DNA of 64,000 nt, taken from Marsupella aquatica (Eukaryota; Marchantiophyta). Below are positions 41,401-55,800 of this stretch, in pieces. Both the position numbers and the translations under genes were made by a program. The notes under the pieces were generated by a model, which was not told where the DNA came from, did not search any database, and worked only from the letters and a program-made list of their open reading frames with translations. The stretch is from assembly GCA_973895155.1 (NCBI GenBank), contig OZ316892.1, forward strand, positions 15,376,001 through 15,440,000, given 5' to 3'. How positions within the stretch are numbered: the first letter of the stretch is position 1; each line of letters begins with the position of its first letter.

Positions 41401-44400
41401 CTTCTCACGGATTTGCCTGATTTGTCTGTACATACTTCTCTGCAGGGAACGAAACCAAACTGGGCATGAGTAAAGGATTACCAGAGCCAAAGTTGACAGC
41501 TGTGGACCTCATGATTGACAAGCTGACTGGTGCAATTTTCGTGTTTCAGTTGGTTGTTGTTGTCATTCTTGGCGTTGCTGGTAATACATGGAGGGCAAGT
41601 GAAGCTCAAAAGGTGCATGAAGTTTTGTTGTCCATTTCAAAGAGATGATTCAGATGTTCTTGTCGGATGTAAGTGTTGTGAAGTTGGTCTAATTGTTATC
41701 AGATGGTTTGTTCCACGTCCTTGGAGTCGATTGAATCGGACGCTACTGAAGTCTTTGTAACTCTCAGTATCCTGCAATCCAGTGAGAAAATAGCTTATGT
41801 GGGATAAATGTGTGATTATCACATATAGAACCACCAAGTTAATTACTGCTAAATGTGCGATATGACTGGATTTTTGCTAAAGGTGATGGCTTGTGGGTGT
41901 TGGCGTAGATATGGTATGTGCAATATGCCAAGAAAGCTCCTTGGTACGAGTTTATAGTTATTCCCTTGCGGTTTGAACTTCTGTGCTCCATCATGATCCC
42001 TATCTCTATCAAGGTACAGAGATATCTACTTGCCTTGCTTTTTTGTATAGAGGAGAGGTCCACCTGCTTTCTTCTTTCATTTCCATATCTCTGAAGTTTC
42101 AGTTAAATTTAGCTCCACCTGTGCAATGTCTACCTGAAATGCTTTTAAGCAGAATTCAAGGTGTTCTGTTCTAATAGCTTTAGTGACAAGGGTAGATTGC
42201 GGGTCAGTAGGTGAAGATAAATATCAATTGTTTTCCTTTCGTGGTCTTTTAGTCGTAAGTTGAAGACTGGTCATTTCTTTCGCTATCTTGGTTTCTGAGA
42301 GAGCTCTAATATGTTTGCGTTTGGTTCTGTGACTCCCTAGATAGTCAGCCACCTAAACAAATGCGTTTGCTAGTGGTTGAAGTGAATTTCATGGACGCTG
42401 CAGGTTTCGTTGGACCTTGTGAAGAGCTTGTATTCAAAGTTCATAGATTGGGATTTGCAAATGTACGACAGTTTGACTGACACCCCAGCTGTTGCGACCA
42501 AGTGAGTAGCAAAGTCTTTCAAATTAGCCATCAAAGAATGCATACATAAATAACTCCAAGGCCTGGACAGAGGCAGACAGGAAGCAGAAGATGGCAAAAG
42601 TGCAGTTGTCATCGAGGCCGTGATTGCATCTCGTATCTTTGAACTTCTAATGGACATTTGCTACCGTGGTGATTTTGTGCATTATGTAGGACTGACTGGA
42701 GGAGACATACATACACATAGAAATATGTCTTTATTATGTTCCCTGTGGGATGAAAAACTCAATGTGAGGTTTTGGCTTTTGACGAGGGAGGATTAGTCTC
42801 GATTCTTTTACGTTTAATCTTTGTGTTTTTCATTTTATGTGCTGACAATGACAATGATAGGCATAAAAGTGATAGATATGTTGGATTAACTTTGCCTGAT
42901 GATGCACTGTAAGGTAGAAATAGAACCCTTCACTTACTATGATCGCCACTTTTGTTGAAGTTGCGACTTTCTTTGGAACTCTGTGATCTGTCAGAAGTGA
43001 TTTATACGAATGGTGGACATGAAAACCGTGTCCAGACCTTAAGCAATCTCAGGATCCCATATGTATGTACCTGTTATAATCTTGTACCGACAATTTTGTG
43101 GCAAGCAAGAAAGATCCTGCTGTTCTTTTTCTTACAAGCGCTCATATTATGACCGACACTTGGTTTACTGAAAATTGCACTTGTAATAGAACAAACTGAG
43201 ATGAAGAGATGTAGCTCAATGGGAAACTAACTAGCTCCTTCGTGGGAGCTGACCCTACGCTAGAGTGGTCCTTATCTACATTCTGATAGGAAGGAGTACT
43301 GAATGGGGCACCAAGCTGCCTTGAGCATTTCTCACTCAATCTCAGTGATCTCAACTTGAGTGTAGTGTGTACGCCTGAAGCGGAGCTCAGGCACGGTGCC
43401 TTTTTATTCTAAATGGAGTACAGGGTTGTGTGGGCGACCTCTGCTAACAGGTCCCCAGCTGGTTACTAGACAAAGTCATAGATTAATCCTCTAGGGACAG
43501 TGAAGAGGAAATCAAACAGTACAGGACAGGTAGAAGAATCAATTAGGTGACAACTAGGACAATGGAGTACTTTAAAAACTATTCCGTTTTCTTTTAGAAT
43601 ATTGTCCTAATTTGCATCCGGAAATGTGTCAAAGAGTGACTTTAGGGAAACCTAACGTCATCACCCGGGTCAGCGTACCTGATTATGGAGCTTTTGACCT
43701 AACCATGGATGGAAAGTCTAATCCTAGTGGATAATAACTCAGTTTAGAATCATAGCAGGCATGGGTAGCAAAAGATGCATAATTGCACCTACCCAGAGCT
43801 AAGTACTGATCACATCAGTTAAATGGCTCAAATATTCTGCTGGAACTGTGAAGCTGGATCCTAAATGCATTGTCTAAGAAATTTTCATCACAAGCAATTT
43901 TTTTAAAACGACAAGCTCAGTGTTTACTTTAATTCTCAAACAAAGTGTAACGAAGGAGGCAAACGCTGGAATACTAGTTCAAAGCAGGTTTAGGTGTGAT
44001 GCTCAGTCGCCCTGGTCCTTTGAACTGAAGATGCTTGATTCAATCTTGCAGTACTGCTATAAGCGAGGATCTGGGACAGATTGAGTACATACTTACTGAC
44101 AAGACGGGCACGCTGACTGAGAACGCTATGACCTTGAAAATGTGTTTCATAAAAAACACTTTTTACGACATCCAAATTAGTGAAAGATCAACAGGTATGA
44201 GCATCTTATCTGATTACGATACGTTTTCCAAGAGAGGACTTGAATATCCTTCGAAGTATTGGAAAAGGCTTGACTGAGCTGATGAACTTGCAGATTCCCT
44301 ACTGAATCATGCACTGCTTGAGAAAGTTCCAGAAGTAGTGAAATTCCTTAAAGTCATGGCCATCTGCAACACTGTTGTTCCATCAAAAAGGTTCGATTTC

Positions 44401-47400
44401 CCCTAAAGTCTCACGTTAAACCTCAGCATTTCAATTAGACAAATGTTAGGAGATCGTGTTCTCCCTCTTTTTGTGGCTCAGTAGAATGTTTTCTTGTACT
44501 AATGAAACAGAAGGGACTTTACTTTTAGAAAAACCTTTTCTCTTGTTGTTCAGTAGCTTGTTGTCATGGGACTGTCTCTTTGTAATGGGACACTGAGCAA
44601 ATCAGGTGTTGAGCCAGAGATTATGAGATTTGGGTGTGCTTATGCATTACCAAACTGGGAGATGACCAGGTTTCATATCGTTGTTTTTTTCAATGCAGTC
44701 CACTGGGGAGAATATCATACAAATCTCAATCTCAAGATGAGGAGGCTCTTGTTCAGGCTGCTGCACATTTTCACATGAGCCTCATGACACGGACTGGCTC
44801 TCTGCTGGGTAGGACACAAAGATAGAGAAGCTTGCAACTCAATCATGCAGTCAATAGTTTTATTAGGGCTCCAATTACGTATCATTACTAGTCTGGAACA
44901 TTTCCTGTGTAGATTGGTCAGGCATGTTCATAGGAGGTATCACTTAGTAGTTTATTTCGGCATGGTTAAGATCTGTGAAGTCGGAAAAGTGATCATTCCC
45001 TGGAGTAGTTGAAATGAAAATAGTCATACACTTTGTCCGTCTCGAACTTGCAGGTTGTCTACTTTTGCTTGGCTTATCAATTTCAGAAGTTGGATTGTCC
45101 AATTGCAGAAGTCAATTTTCTTGGTGATATCAACAAGTTTGAAATCCTTGACATTCTGGAATTTACTTCTGATCGGAAGAAAATGTCCCTAATTGTCCGG
45201 GACTTGGCCACCAGCGACTTAATACTGTTGACAAAAGGAGCCGACGAAGCTATCCTTCCAAGTTCGCGGCATGGTAATTGTTTTTCTATATTGATTATTC
45301 TTAAGAGTAAGCAGTTATGTTGGTTTGAACATATGTTCTAGCTTTGGATTAATTTTTACCTGCAGTCAGCATTTATCCTTTCTGGTATGGGTGAGACTCC
45401 TTGCAGAATTTTATTGTGAGATTAGTACAAAAATACATCCTTTGAGGGCAGTCTTCTATACTAATCCCACAATCCAATCCCATACGTTGTAATTCCAGTT
45501 ATCATATTCCATCTCATACATACTGTATAAACTGTTTAACTGAGACTTTCAATTGTTCACTGATGTTGTTCTTGTCATAGTAATTAATAGGTTTCCTTCC
45601 TGCGGCTGTTAGGTAGGACAGGTGCTGCTTATTACTGCGCTTTTCTTAGCTGCCTCGTAGGTTGTGTTTCACGGTTAATGAATCCCAAGTGGTCTTTCAG
45701 CTGCCTCTTGTTCTGGTTCCCGAATGCTCAACAGTCAGGAAAAGTCATTTGTGCAGGTCAGGCAGTTAAGCCAATTTCGGAAGCAGTGGAGCGTTATTCA
45801 CAAATGGGACTGAGAACAATGTGCATGGCTTGGAAAGATCTGGATGAAGGAGAATATGCCGTATGGTCTACAAAATATAAAGAGGCTAGCACTTCTCTGA
45901 CCGAACGGGAGGTGCGCTGGATTCCCTTTTATCGTCAGTTTCCTGTTCATGAGCATGAGAAATTAGCTAGGGAGAATTTCTTATATGACGATATTAGTTG
46001 TACAAGAGAACATTCGTACTACCTCATTGTTCGACCCTTTCATAGGACAATATTAGCTGAGATGTGTGATGGAGTAGAATAGAATTAATGCTTAAAGGAA
46101 TTATTTTACTGGCTTGGTGGCTTTTATTTATAGTTGGGCTCGGGAATCAAGTATTTGTTCTGGATGTGTTGGTCCCCCTATAATTTCAGCATGTACTTTC
46201 TTCAGTAGGGTATGGTGGTAGTTCTCTTCTGACTTTGCTCCTTACCCTGGGCACTTAGAAATTTTGGATTGAATTGTCTTGGTCAATATAGCTAGAAGAA
46301 AGTACTGAGCACTTGTCTTACTGATGATTATTTTTTATGATATTGTCCTTGTGGTTTATGACTTCAGTGGAAGATTGCAGAAGTCTGCGAACTTATTGAG
46401 AGCAATTTCGAGGTCTTGGGTGCAACTGGTGTAGAAGATAAACTCCAGGTTGGAAGAAACGTTGTTGCTGGGAGCTGGTGTTATTTTTTCATTTTTAATA
46501 TGGCGATCTGCAGTGGTCTCATTCGTTTTGTGCCTAAGTCCCTTCCTGTTGCGAGTGTTTAGAGATTCTGCCTTAATTCGCATTTGATTGTGACTTTTTC
46601 CAGGATGGTGTACCTGAAACGATTCGAACTCTCAGAAAGGCCGGAATCAATTTTTGGATGCTGACGGGAGATAAGCTCAGTACGGCCATTCAGATCGCTT
46701 TATCATGCAACTTAGTTCTTCCAGGTATGGACTATCTGGGCAGATTTTTCAGAGCGAGCCAGACTATTCTAGAATCGAGAAATGCATATTCAGTTCCTCT
46801 CGTATGGGTTTTCCATAATTCCGTAGGGAAAAGCTGATTAAATTGCAAAGCCGGAAGATCCCCAATTGAGGCTAATGGAAGCAGCAGATGTTCTGAGTTG
46901 AGAGCACTGTGAGGATATTTTCGTACTAACTAAAATACCCTTAATTACTATCTCAATTGCGGTCAAAGGATCAGCTGATGTTTGATGTTGCAGAACCTCA
47001 GGGGCAGCTCTTACATGTAGAAGGAAGGACACGTCAAGAAGTCTCAGTCAGCCTTGAAAGAGTCTTGCGTACTCTACGAATATCAGGCACAGAGCCCAAG
47101 GTTACTTCCTTCCTCACTCTTTGACTGTGACGAAAGAAGAATGGTATCTTCAGTTGTTGTCTGTGGATTTCAAGTTTCTAAAAAACATTACACTGAAATG
47201 TGTCATTGTTGTCCCAACAGAGAGTCGTCCTTTGCATCAATAAGTTACTGGCGTGTCAAATTATGAAGTTCTGCCTGTTTTAAATGGATTAACCTGCCTG
47301 CACCTTGTGTGCTATTCAATGAAAATTATGAATGAGTCGTCAAGAGATGTATTTGATGGACCCCCAGAGTGAAGAGTGTTACTTGATGGACCTCATGAGT

Positions 47401-50400
47401 GATCCAGACTGTTGATAGACCTTAAATCAACGTACCCAAAACCTCATGGGGTCCATCAAGTAACACATTCCAATTTAGTGGTACATCAAGTATATCTCTC
47501 CTCAGTCGTCACTAGGATTTTCCACCTAATACTTGCTGTAGCAAATTGCCTTAGTCTAACGAGTCCCTGTGCTTCTTCGAACCAGCTACTCAGAATAAAT
47601 GAAAGGATTGTTACATGGTGGCAGAGCTGGCCAGTTTTGAGCTGTAAATGGTCTGCTCTCGTCAAAATGCCTCAAGTGATCTGTGATTTTGATACTGAAC
47701 AACGAATGACACATTTGTTGCAGAAAGATAAGAGATTCTTTACAATTTTTGACGTAGGCACTTCTGCACTCGTTTTGTGGGATCAATTGTCCAGGATATT
47801 GCATTTGTGGTTGATGGGTTGGCATTAGAGACTGCTCTCAAGTTCAATTCCGAGGCATTTACAGAGCTTGCTATGCTTTCGAAGACAGCTATTTGCTGTC
47901 GTGTTACTCCCTCTCAAAAGGCTCAGGTATTTTCTACGTGTCTAAACAGTTCCGATTTCCATTCACTTGAAAAAGTTTGAATTTTATATATTTTTAAAAT
48001 TGGAGTTGTAATTCAAGTTGTTCAGAAGTCATTAGTTGGAAATAACATTTCTGAATCTGCAGCATTGTTGGCGAGAACGAGATATTCTTTTTGCATTTTT
48101 CATGAAGAACCTTCCGTCAACCGTCTCTAATTGTCCGATGAAATGAAAGGCACTGTACATAGCAAAAAGCAAATGTAGGCTAGACGAAACGCTTGGTATA
48201 TGATCCTAGATTGCGATTGCTGGGACATATTCCTTGATTTGAAGTGGGACATCCACCTTTATTGACGATAGGGAAACTCATGATTGAAGATGAGTATCGT
48301 GATCAGCTGCAATGTACAATTGGGTGTAGGTTGGGTTTGTCATTTTCAATTTGTTTTGTTTTGTTTGAGTTTCTAACTTTTCCTTCTGTCAATCAGAGCA
48401 GTTGGTAAAGTTGGTCAAACGTTGTGATTATCGGACCCTTGCCATTGGAGATGGTGGCAATGACATTAAGATGATTCAAGAAGCTCATGTGGGAGTTGGC
48501 ATTAGTGGCCGTGAAGGATTGCAGGCAGCACGGGCATCTGACTTTAGTCTTGCCAGTGAGGTTCTGGGCTTTTCTTGTCAAATACTTTTGGGAATGAAGA
48601 TAAATGATGCGACCACTTTTCTTATTTGGAAAGTTAGCTTTTCCGGTTCCGTTCTGTATATACATTTTCAGGTACTTGGAAATTATTTGCCAGTAAGGCT
48701 ATCCTTGACCACTGGCAAATGTGCTGCAGGATTTAGGTTTTTGAAACGTTTGATACTTGTTCATGGGAGATATTCGTACAATCGTACAGCCTTTCTTGCT
48801 CAATACTCTGTCTACAAGTCCTTGTTGTTATCCTTTATTCAAATATTGTAAGTATGTGTACTTTGCTTTTAGTGATCCTTTCAGTCATATCTGGATTTCT
48901 CCCCGTGCTCGTTTCTTTTGGTCTCCCATTGGGTGTAAGATCCTTGTTAGATGCTTTGATTGTTGGCTTCCTGGTGGTGGGCTCTTTTACTGCCGAATGT
49001 ATAAATCATACGATGAATAGGTAAAATTGCAAAGTCCCATCGAGATTGCAGCATATATTCTCTGTAAGTTAGCAAACAGATGATTAACTGAAGTGGGATT
49101 TTATTTACAACACAAGAAAACAGACTATGGTGCCATGTAGAATTCGTTGAGGCATTTTTAACGTGACTAGTTTTTTCTGGAAAAGGTTTTCGTTTGTTTC
49201 AGGTATCTCGGGGGCCACTTTGTTCAATTCTTTCAGTTTGATGGCGTATAATGTGCTGTATACCAGCATCCCAATAATGACAGTTGTGCAAGAAAAAGAT
49301 CTAAGTGAAGAGACAGTACTTCAGCATCCCGAGATTCTGTTCTTTTCTCAGGCTGGAAGGTATGACACCCTCACAGTCTTATTCAACTGATGCGCTGAAC
49401 GTAGGAACTTGTATGTGGATAAAGCAATCTGTTCTTATTACATTTGTTGAGGACCTATCCAGTTTCAAAATCTGATCAACGCTTAAGCCAGTGCTGAAGG
49501 ACCTTGGCAAGCATTTCAAACCATGTGGCAGGGCACATTGCCATTTCTAGAGATGAGGATTAGTTTATGGCGTCCTCGAATGATTTTCGGCTTGTCTCAG
49601 GTCAATCAATCCAAGTACTTTTGCCGGATGGTTTGGACGATCCTTATTTCATGTGAGCACACTGTTTAACCCCAAAGCAAGTTTTGTTGCATCAGGTAGT
49701 TTCTGCTACAGGATACAAAAAGTTCCCGTTGTTGATTGGCAAGGTTATTTTTCACTTTATTGATGGACGCGGCAAACATTATGTTCTTTATGACTCATCT
49801 GAAGCGATTGACGCGAAGATTATTGATCATGGCAGGCATCTATTGTTTTCATAATAACTATACATGTTTATAAAAACGACAAGAGCGCCCAAGAGGAAGT
49901 CTCGATGGTCGCATTTTCAGGATGCATCTGGTTGCAGGCTTTTGTCGTTGCACTAGAAATGAAGTAAGCCATGACCTTAAACTGTTTTCTTCTTGAAATT
50001 TGGTTGATCAAAAGACGTGTTCAAAGATGGATACTTGGCATGTACTCGCTGCTATTTCAAATTCTGGAGGTCTTTCATTCCAGCTGGTTCCATTCATGTT
50101 AATTATATCAAAATTACCATTTAGGTTTCTGTTTATACATTTTAAAATACAACACCGTATTTGTTTTTTCTAATTAGTAACATGGGAACCGTCTCCGTCG
50201 GTTTGGTTTGGGTAGCACCACGTGTATTAGTACTTGAGAGTATCTCAGTATAACAAGCATGACAATGAACTAGGTCAAATGAAATGAATAAATTGGAGGG
50301 TTAGTCGGGTCAATGGCACAAAGTACAACGTGGCGGTTCACCATGGATAGAACAAGACGTCTCCAAGCATGCTCGGGAGTCAGCAAAAGTTGCTGTACTA

Positions 50401-51996
50401 GCTGCCATTGCTTAGGGGTGGGCTCACCCTAGTCAAAACACCTAGACAACGCAACTGGAAATTATGTTTCGTAATGTGTCAACTTTTGAATATCTTTGTT
50501 TGATCTCATATCACCAATGGATATCATTGTATTTACCTTGTGTAGACCATTTCTTGTGACCGTAACCCTGGTGGACGACCCGTATCCCTAGTGTATAGAC
50601 TTAAGGACTGGCCAATTTCCCTCCAACCAGAACCTTACATCACTAAAACCAGGATAAGTAGCCCCGAATTGTAGTAATCAGTGCTGCAGCTTTTCTGTTC
50701 CACTAATTTCTTGAATCACTCCAAACTCCTCTGTCAAGTAACCCCTATCTGCTGCAGTAACTCTATTTTCTCTACCTCAAAGAACGTTTCAATCAAACCA
50801 TACAGAAAGCGATAGTGGAGATATCAGCGTCAAGCAAATGAATTCAGTCCTCTCGCCACACCTTGCTCAATCAGTTTATTAGTCATTTAGTGGAATTGAC
50901 CGAGACCCCCTGCTTAATAACTCATTGATACCATCCTCAAACTCCAATGATTGTGGACAAGTCGAGTCCGTTTCATACAGAACGACAAGATGATCACTGT
51001 GCTTGTGTTTCAATGGTTTAAATGATTGCACTGAGGCCAGTTTTCTCACCTTTTCCGAGAATTTCAGGCCAACGGCCCAGTCGAATGAAAGATAATTCTG
51101 ATGTTTTTGTAAGATTGACAGACTGATACCGTTAAGCTAATAGCACGATGCGTTCTGCAGGTCATTATCAAATATTCAGATTACAGCAATTCTTGGGAAC
51201 CTTTTCGCTTTCTATGGCGTAAACTTCGCTGTCAGCATGGTTAAGTCGAGTGGAATGTATACTATCATGTTTCGGATCTGCAGGCAGCCATCTTACTGGC
51301 TTTCAATCCTGGTAAGTGATTATCACTGTGCTGTTGCCATCAGGGGCCTGCACTCCGTAATTATCAAATTGGAACCCGGCCCTGATGGAGAACAATTTAG
51401 CTCGAAGGCATTCATAATGATATGCTCTTGAAGCTAGAGTCATGCGTCGTGATGCTTGTGTTTAATAAATACTATCAAAAAAGTGCCATTGTGTTCTAGC
51501 TGTCTAGATCGAAGAACTTGGTCTGGCAAATGCCGAAAGTGGATGCTGTTCCACTGCTTGGAACTTAAGAGTGTATTGTCGCTTCAGTCAAGAAAGCCTA
51601 TGCATTCATGTCGTTGTAATTTGGGAATGGGATGGACTCCTGTTTTTGCAGCTGATTATCGTTCTAGGGATGGGACCCATTTTGGCACTGAAATATTTTC
51701 GGTTCTTCTATCGACCAAATGCCATCAACGTTCTTCAACAGCTAGAGCATTCGCAGTCATCATCACGGTTGGGTTCTGCATCATTAGAAGCTCCTTTGGG
51801 AATTCTTCACAAGGGCGAAATCTATAAGTTGAAATCTCAGAAAAAGACTGAAATAGGATCAGTTCATGAACCCTTACTGTATGATTCAACACCTACAAAT
51901 CTCAAGAGAACGTCTGTGAATTGCTCTCCAGATCCTTTACCCTCAAGCCCTGCGAGATCTACTGTCTTACAATACACGCGGAGCAAAAATAAATGA
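38415..51996 (+). CDS. ALA2: ALA2-type phospholipid-transporting P4-ATPase (flippase), 24 exons
   Basis: Flips phospholipids between leaflets of endomembranes, driven by ATP. My exons: 38415-38545, 38735-38948, 39505-39621, 40197-40289, 40987-41161, 41446-41612, 41909-42013, 42404-42501, 44052-44194, 44294-44390, 44699-44808, 45109-45273, 45757-45911, 46368-46448, 46604-46724, 46994-47100, 47795-47926, 48402-48555, 48730-48847, 49186-49359, 49601-49652, 49836-49963, 51161-51311, 51652-51996. All phases join, giving 1110 aa, near the 1.1-kb-codon size of plant ALA2. Motifs: DGES (159-162), PISIK in TM4 (330-334), phosphorylated Asp383 in [18 protein letters not shown] (638-641), GDGGND (753-758). 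All introns but the first are GT-AG; intron 1 has a GC donor. The ATG at 38415 ([11 protein letters not shown]) fits the family start; an in-frame ATG at 38358 would add 19 residues. No stop or frameshift is seen. Confidence 0.95.
38546..38734 (+). other. Intron 1 of the flippase gene with a GC-AG boundary
   Basis: The reading frame and the family sequence (WEQF-S-R-F) require splicing after TTCAG at 38545, where the intron starts GCGAGA instead of GTxxxx. The acceptor is ttccgcag at 38734. GC-AG introns are a known minor class; the rest of this donor is not especially strong. Confidence 0.8.
40515..40568 (+). repeat. CT-rich microsatellite in intron 4 of the flippase gene
   Basis: Run of C and (CT)n with small interruptions, within the intron between exons 4 and 5. 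Confidence 0.85.
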
Positions 51997-52074
51997 GTCT
52001 GGCAGCAGGTGGCCATTCACTGGCACCAGGACATTGTTGAAACTTATTTTCTTGTTAAAACTGCTCAGCAATGA

Positions 52075-52080
52075 ATAAAT
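52075..52080 (+). promoter_or_regulatory. Polyadenylation signal of the flippase gene
   Basis: AATAAA about 80 bases after the stop codon at 51996, at a typical plant distance for a near-upstream element. Confidence 0.5.
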
Positions 52081-52734
52081 TGGATTATTGAACTTTCGCA
52101 ACATGTCTCCACTTTTACATAGGTGGAGTTTGAGCTTACACAAACTACTTAAGTAGGCATTTTCCCTTCCGCACTTGTGAGAACATTTCTTTCGATTGCT
52201 CCTAGAATCATGTAAGGCAGAGTATGGATTACCTGATATTGGGAATACAAATTGTTGAAATCGGCATCAACAAGCTGTACTCGCAATATTAGGTGCTCCA
52301 TACGTTCAATAACCTCTATCTTAATTGACCTAAAATTGTTTCCATGCCTTTTCAGAGATAGGCAAGTGTCACATTCACAGGAGGTGTTAGGGTTTAGGCC
52401 GTCTTAAAACGATCCGTTTCTGAAGCAAACAACTGATCAGATCTTGATCAGGTCCTGGATCTCAAGAATCCTCCTTTGACGTGGCTCTGACGGTTCTTCT
52501 TGGGCTTCTCTTTACTATGATAATTTGTTCTGCTAACTGTAATTGTTCAGGAATGTATAATCAGCACACACACACAGGAAGTTTACGGCGAGATATTGAT
52601 TGTAATAGCTCTGCTGGCGAACTAGGTCTGAAATCGGTTGCCCTTGCTTTGTCGCTATCCATTGCGTTTAACCTGTGGCCAGCATGCTTGACCTCGGGGT
52701 TCGCACTAGAGACATTTTGAATCCCCGTCTTTTG

Positions 52735-53365
52735 AGATTAGCACTTTTCACTGCGAATCTTCCACACTTACGAATATTTTACAATTCTGAATAATTAGCT
52801 TTTTGAGATTACCACTTTTCATTGCGAATCTTTCACACTTTGGAATATTTTACAATTGTTAATAATTAGCACTTTTGTGTGCGAATGTTTTACAATTTCG
52901 AATATTAAATTATAATTAACATAATTAGCACTTTTGGTTGAGAATCTTTTACACTTCACAATATTCTACAATTTTAACACTTGTGTGTGTGAATCTTCGA
53001 CATTTCCCAATATTCTACAATTTTTTATATTGGTGAATCTTACACATTTCAGAATATTCTACAATTCTGAATATTATAAAAATATACAATTCTTTATATT
53101 GGTGCAATCTTACACATTTCAAAATATTCTACAATTCTAAATATTCGTAATGTTCTACAATTCTGAATATTACACAACTTCGGTATTCCGCACTTCCTAA
53201 TATTTTACAATTCTGAATAACTAGCACTTTTGGGTGTGAATATTAAACACTTCCGAATATTCTACAATTTCGAATAGTTCACGATTCTTGGATATTCTAC
53301 AATTTCGAATAGTTCACGATTCTTGGATATTCTACAATTCCGAATATTCCACACTTCCCGTTATT
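52735..53365. repeat. Degenerate AT-rich array between the two convergent genes
   Basis: About 630 bases built from variants of 'TTCTACAATTCTGAATATT' and 'AGCACTTTTGxxTGxGAATCTTxxACACTT'. The short unit is about 12-20 bp with a longer period of roughly 60-80 bp at the start. It lies between the 3' ends of the flippase and REX1-B genes. Frames in it are repeat translation. Confidence 0.8.
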
Positions 53366-53765
53366 CTTCCATTCACCTGTGAACTGGTGCATGCTAGAAC
53401 CCTATATCTAGAACAAATAGAGTAGATAAACGAGAGTTCAATCGAGATGACTTAGGGTGCCACGGAGCTGGGCACGGTGACTCTACGTAGAGACTTTATC
53501 GACCGAGGAAATTAATTGAAGCCCAGAAAGCATCACAAGTGAGGTGAGGTTGAGCAAAACGCTGAAAAACTCGGATCAATTCCATATAAATGAGTTCGGG
53601 CGACCTTTATCCTATAGTTCTTTGCAACTGAGACTATTTCTGACCTTCCTTCAGTCATGAGTTCAACCTTCTGCCAGCGGACACCTACTCTGCTCCAGTT
53701 CCTCAATTTTCCACCTCACTTCAGTCACGCGATCAGATCATTCATTCACAATAAGGCATCTAGCG

Positions 53766-55738
53766 CTATCTGTCTCCCTCATCCACATTGGACTCCTTCC
53801 TCTCCTCTAGTTCCTCAATTTCGTACCTTACTGCGTCAATGTGATCATTAATTTCCAGGACTGCATTTTGCACTATCCCGGTAGCTTCTTTGATGGCTGC
53901 GTCGTATTCTGCCTCGAGTTGTGCCATTTCCAAGCCAGAGTCTTCATGGGTTACAATCTCTGGACCGTGAGAGCAGAGAGGTCCATGCGTGTGGCAACCC
54001 TTTGAGTTTTGATGTCCTCGTTCAAGAGCCTGTCCACGGTCTGATGGCCGGCCTGCCCTTCTCAACACCTGAAGTGTAGCAGTCTGTAAAACAGATGTCA
54101 TTCGCTGGAGCAGTCTAAAAAACAGATGTCATTCGCCGCACAAGACACAATATAAACAAAGTAAAACACTACTTTCGACAACCCCTCCGTTTCTGTGGAG
54201 CGTAGGCGGTTTCATGGCGACGGCTTACGAGTGCTGCCATTCTCATCCGAATATCTTAATTTGTGGGGGGAAAAGGAGCGTCCCTGAGAACCGGGGGACA
54301 AAGAAGCGTCCTTGAGAACCGGAACGAGAAGCTCATACTGCGGTGATGCTACAAGCTCACCTGATGCGCCACCTAGGTCAAGCCATTCTGCGCGATTTGG
54401 GCATAACGGCGGCAAGGGTGGGGCTGGGTCACACCCCAGGATGAGTTCTAAACCCCATGCCTAAGGCGGCCGGGATATTGACTCCACTAAGAACAGGTCG
54501 GGTAATGAACCCCCCCGTTGTAACGAAGCATATGGATGGTGGCGGTTTGAGGAGGAAACTCGAAAGTACAAAATAAAAAATCCAGGAATATTTCAAACAT
54601 CTACTCCATATGCACGGACCCGAACTTCTTGATTGCGGCACACATACGCTCCGGCCAAGTATGTAGGTAAACATATTTAATGCTTTCCAATTATGTAAGC
54701 CATACCAGTACGCGTGATATTCAATTCTTCTCAATAGAGTAAAACCCTCACCATCTGAAGCTTTTGCTTCTCCTGAGCCTGCACGGCCTGTAGAACTGCA
54801 GCTAGATCGGGACGGCCATGACTAGGAGTTCTGAGAGCTGCCTCAATTTCCAAAACCTGCAGGTAGAAGGGACAAAGTGACTGTCTGAAGCAAACAAGTT
54901 AACCAATGGCAAATATGAAGAAGAGCCTCTTCACCTAAGGACCACAAAATTTCGGCTTGACATCAAAAATAAAATGTCCTGCCAAAGGTCAAGCATCAAA
55001 ATTCAAAAGTTTACGTTCAAGAACACCTTCCAGCTTCAATGTACACACCTGCTTTGAACATTCACTGAAACTGCTAGTGACTTGACTGCAGACCTCTTGG
55101 TATAGAGCCTCTGCATTCGTCTTCAAGAGGTCTGCAAACCCTCTGCAGGAAACCGACCATAAGAACCGATGCTCCAGGGTGCAGCTACACTGGAACTAAA
55201 GACAAGTCATCAATGAATAAATGCTGCAAGAATTTGTCCCCTTAGACCGGTTCAGATAAATTCTACATATGCCACGCGAGACGAAGTATTGTTGCTCGTT
55301 TGTATTCCTACCAGGTAACCACAAAGCTATCAAGACTGAAAACATTCCAGATCCAGAACTCCTCGAGATGTCAGACACCTGCTGCCGGACAAGCCTCGTT
55401 TCAGGTAATATCAGGGTATGTTCAACCCTAGGACAGAACAACGGTTAGGAGGAAATGCCTAAGAAAGCAGCTTTCTTGAACGGAAATCTTTGCTTTCTTG
55501 AACCGTAAGAAAGCAAAGATTTCCGTCCCAATAACTGGTTGTATGATGAGGTTCAAGAAATCTTTGAAGTTGAAAGGAATGCCATCAATGTCTTCCGGGG
55601 ATAATTACAAGAATCGCCTGCTGATGGTTAACATTGTAGTCAATTGACTGTGCGTACTGAGCATGGAAATTTCACCATATCACTATCGGAATTTGCCCCA
55701 GAAGTTAAGTCTTCAAAGTCTTGTCTTCTAAAGCACTC

Positions 55739-55800
<62 letters not shown>

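Noticed and set aside
52481-52720. 79-residue plus-strand frame with a signal-peptide-like start, after the flippase stop
   Set aside because: Its first codon is GTG, not ATG, in plant DNA; the later ATGs give no signal and there is no homology I recognise.
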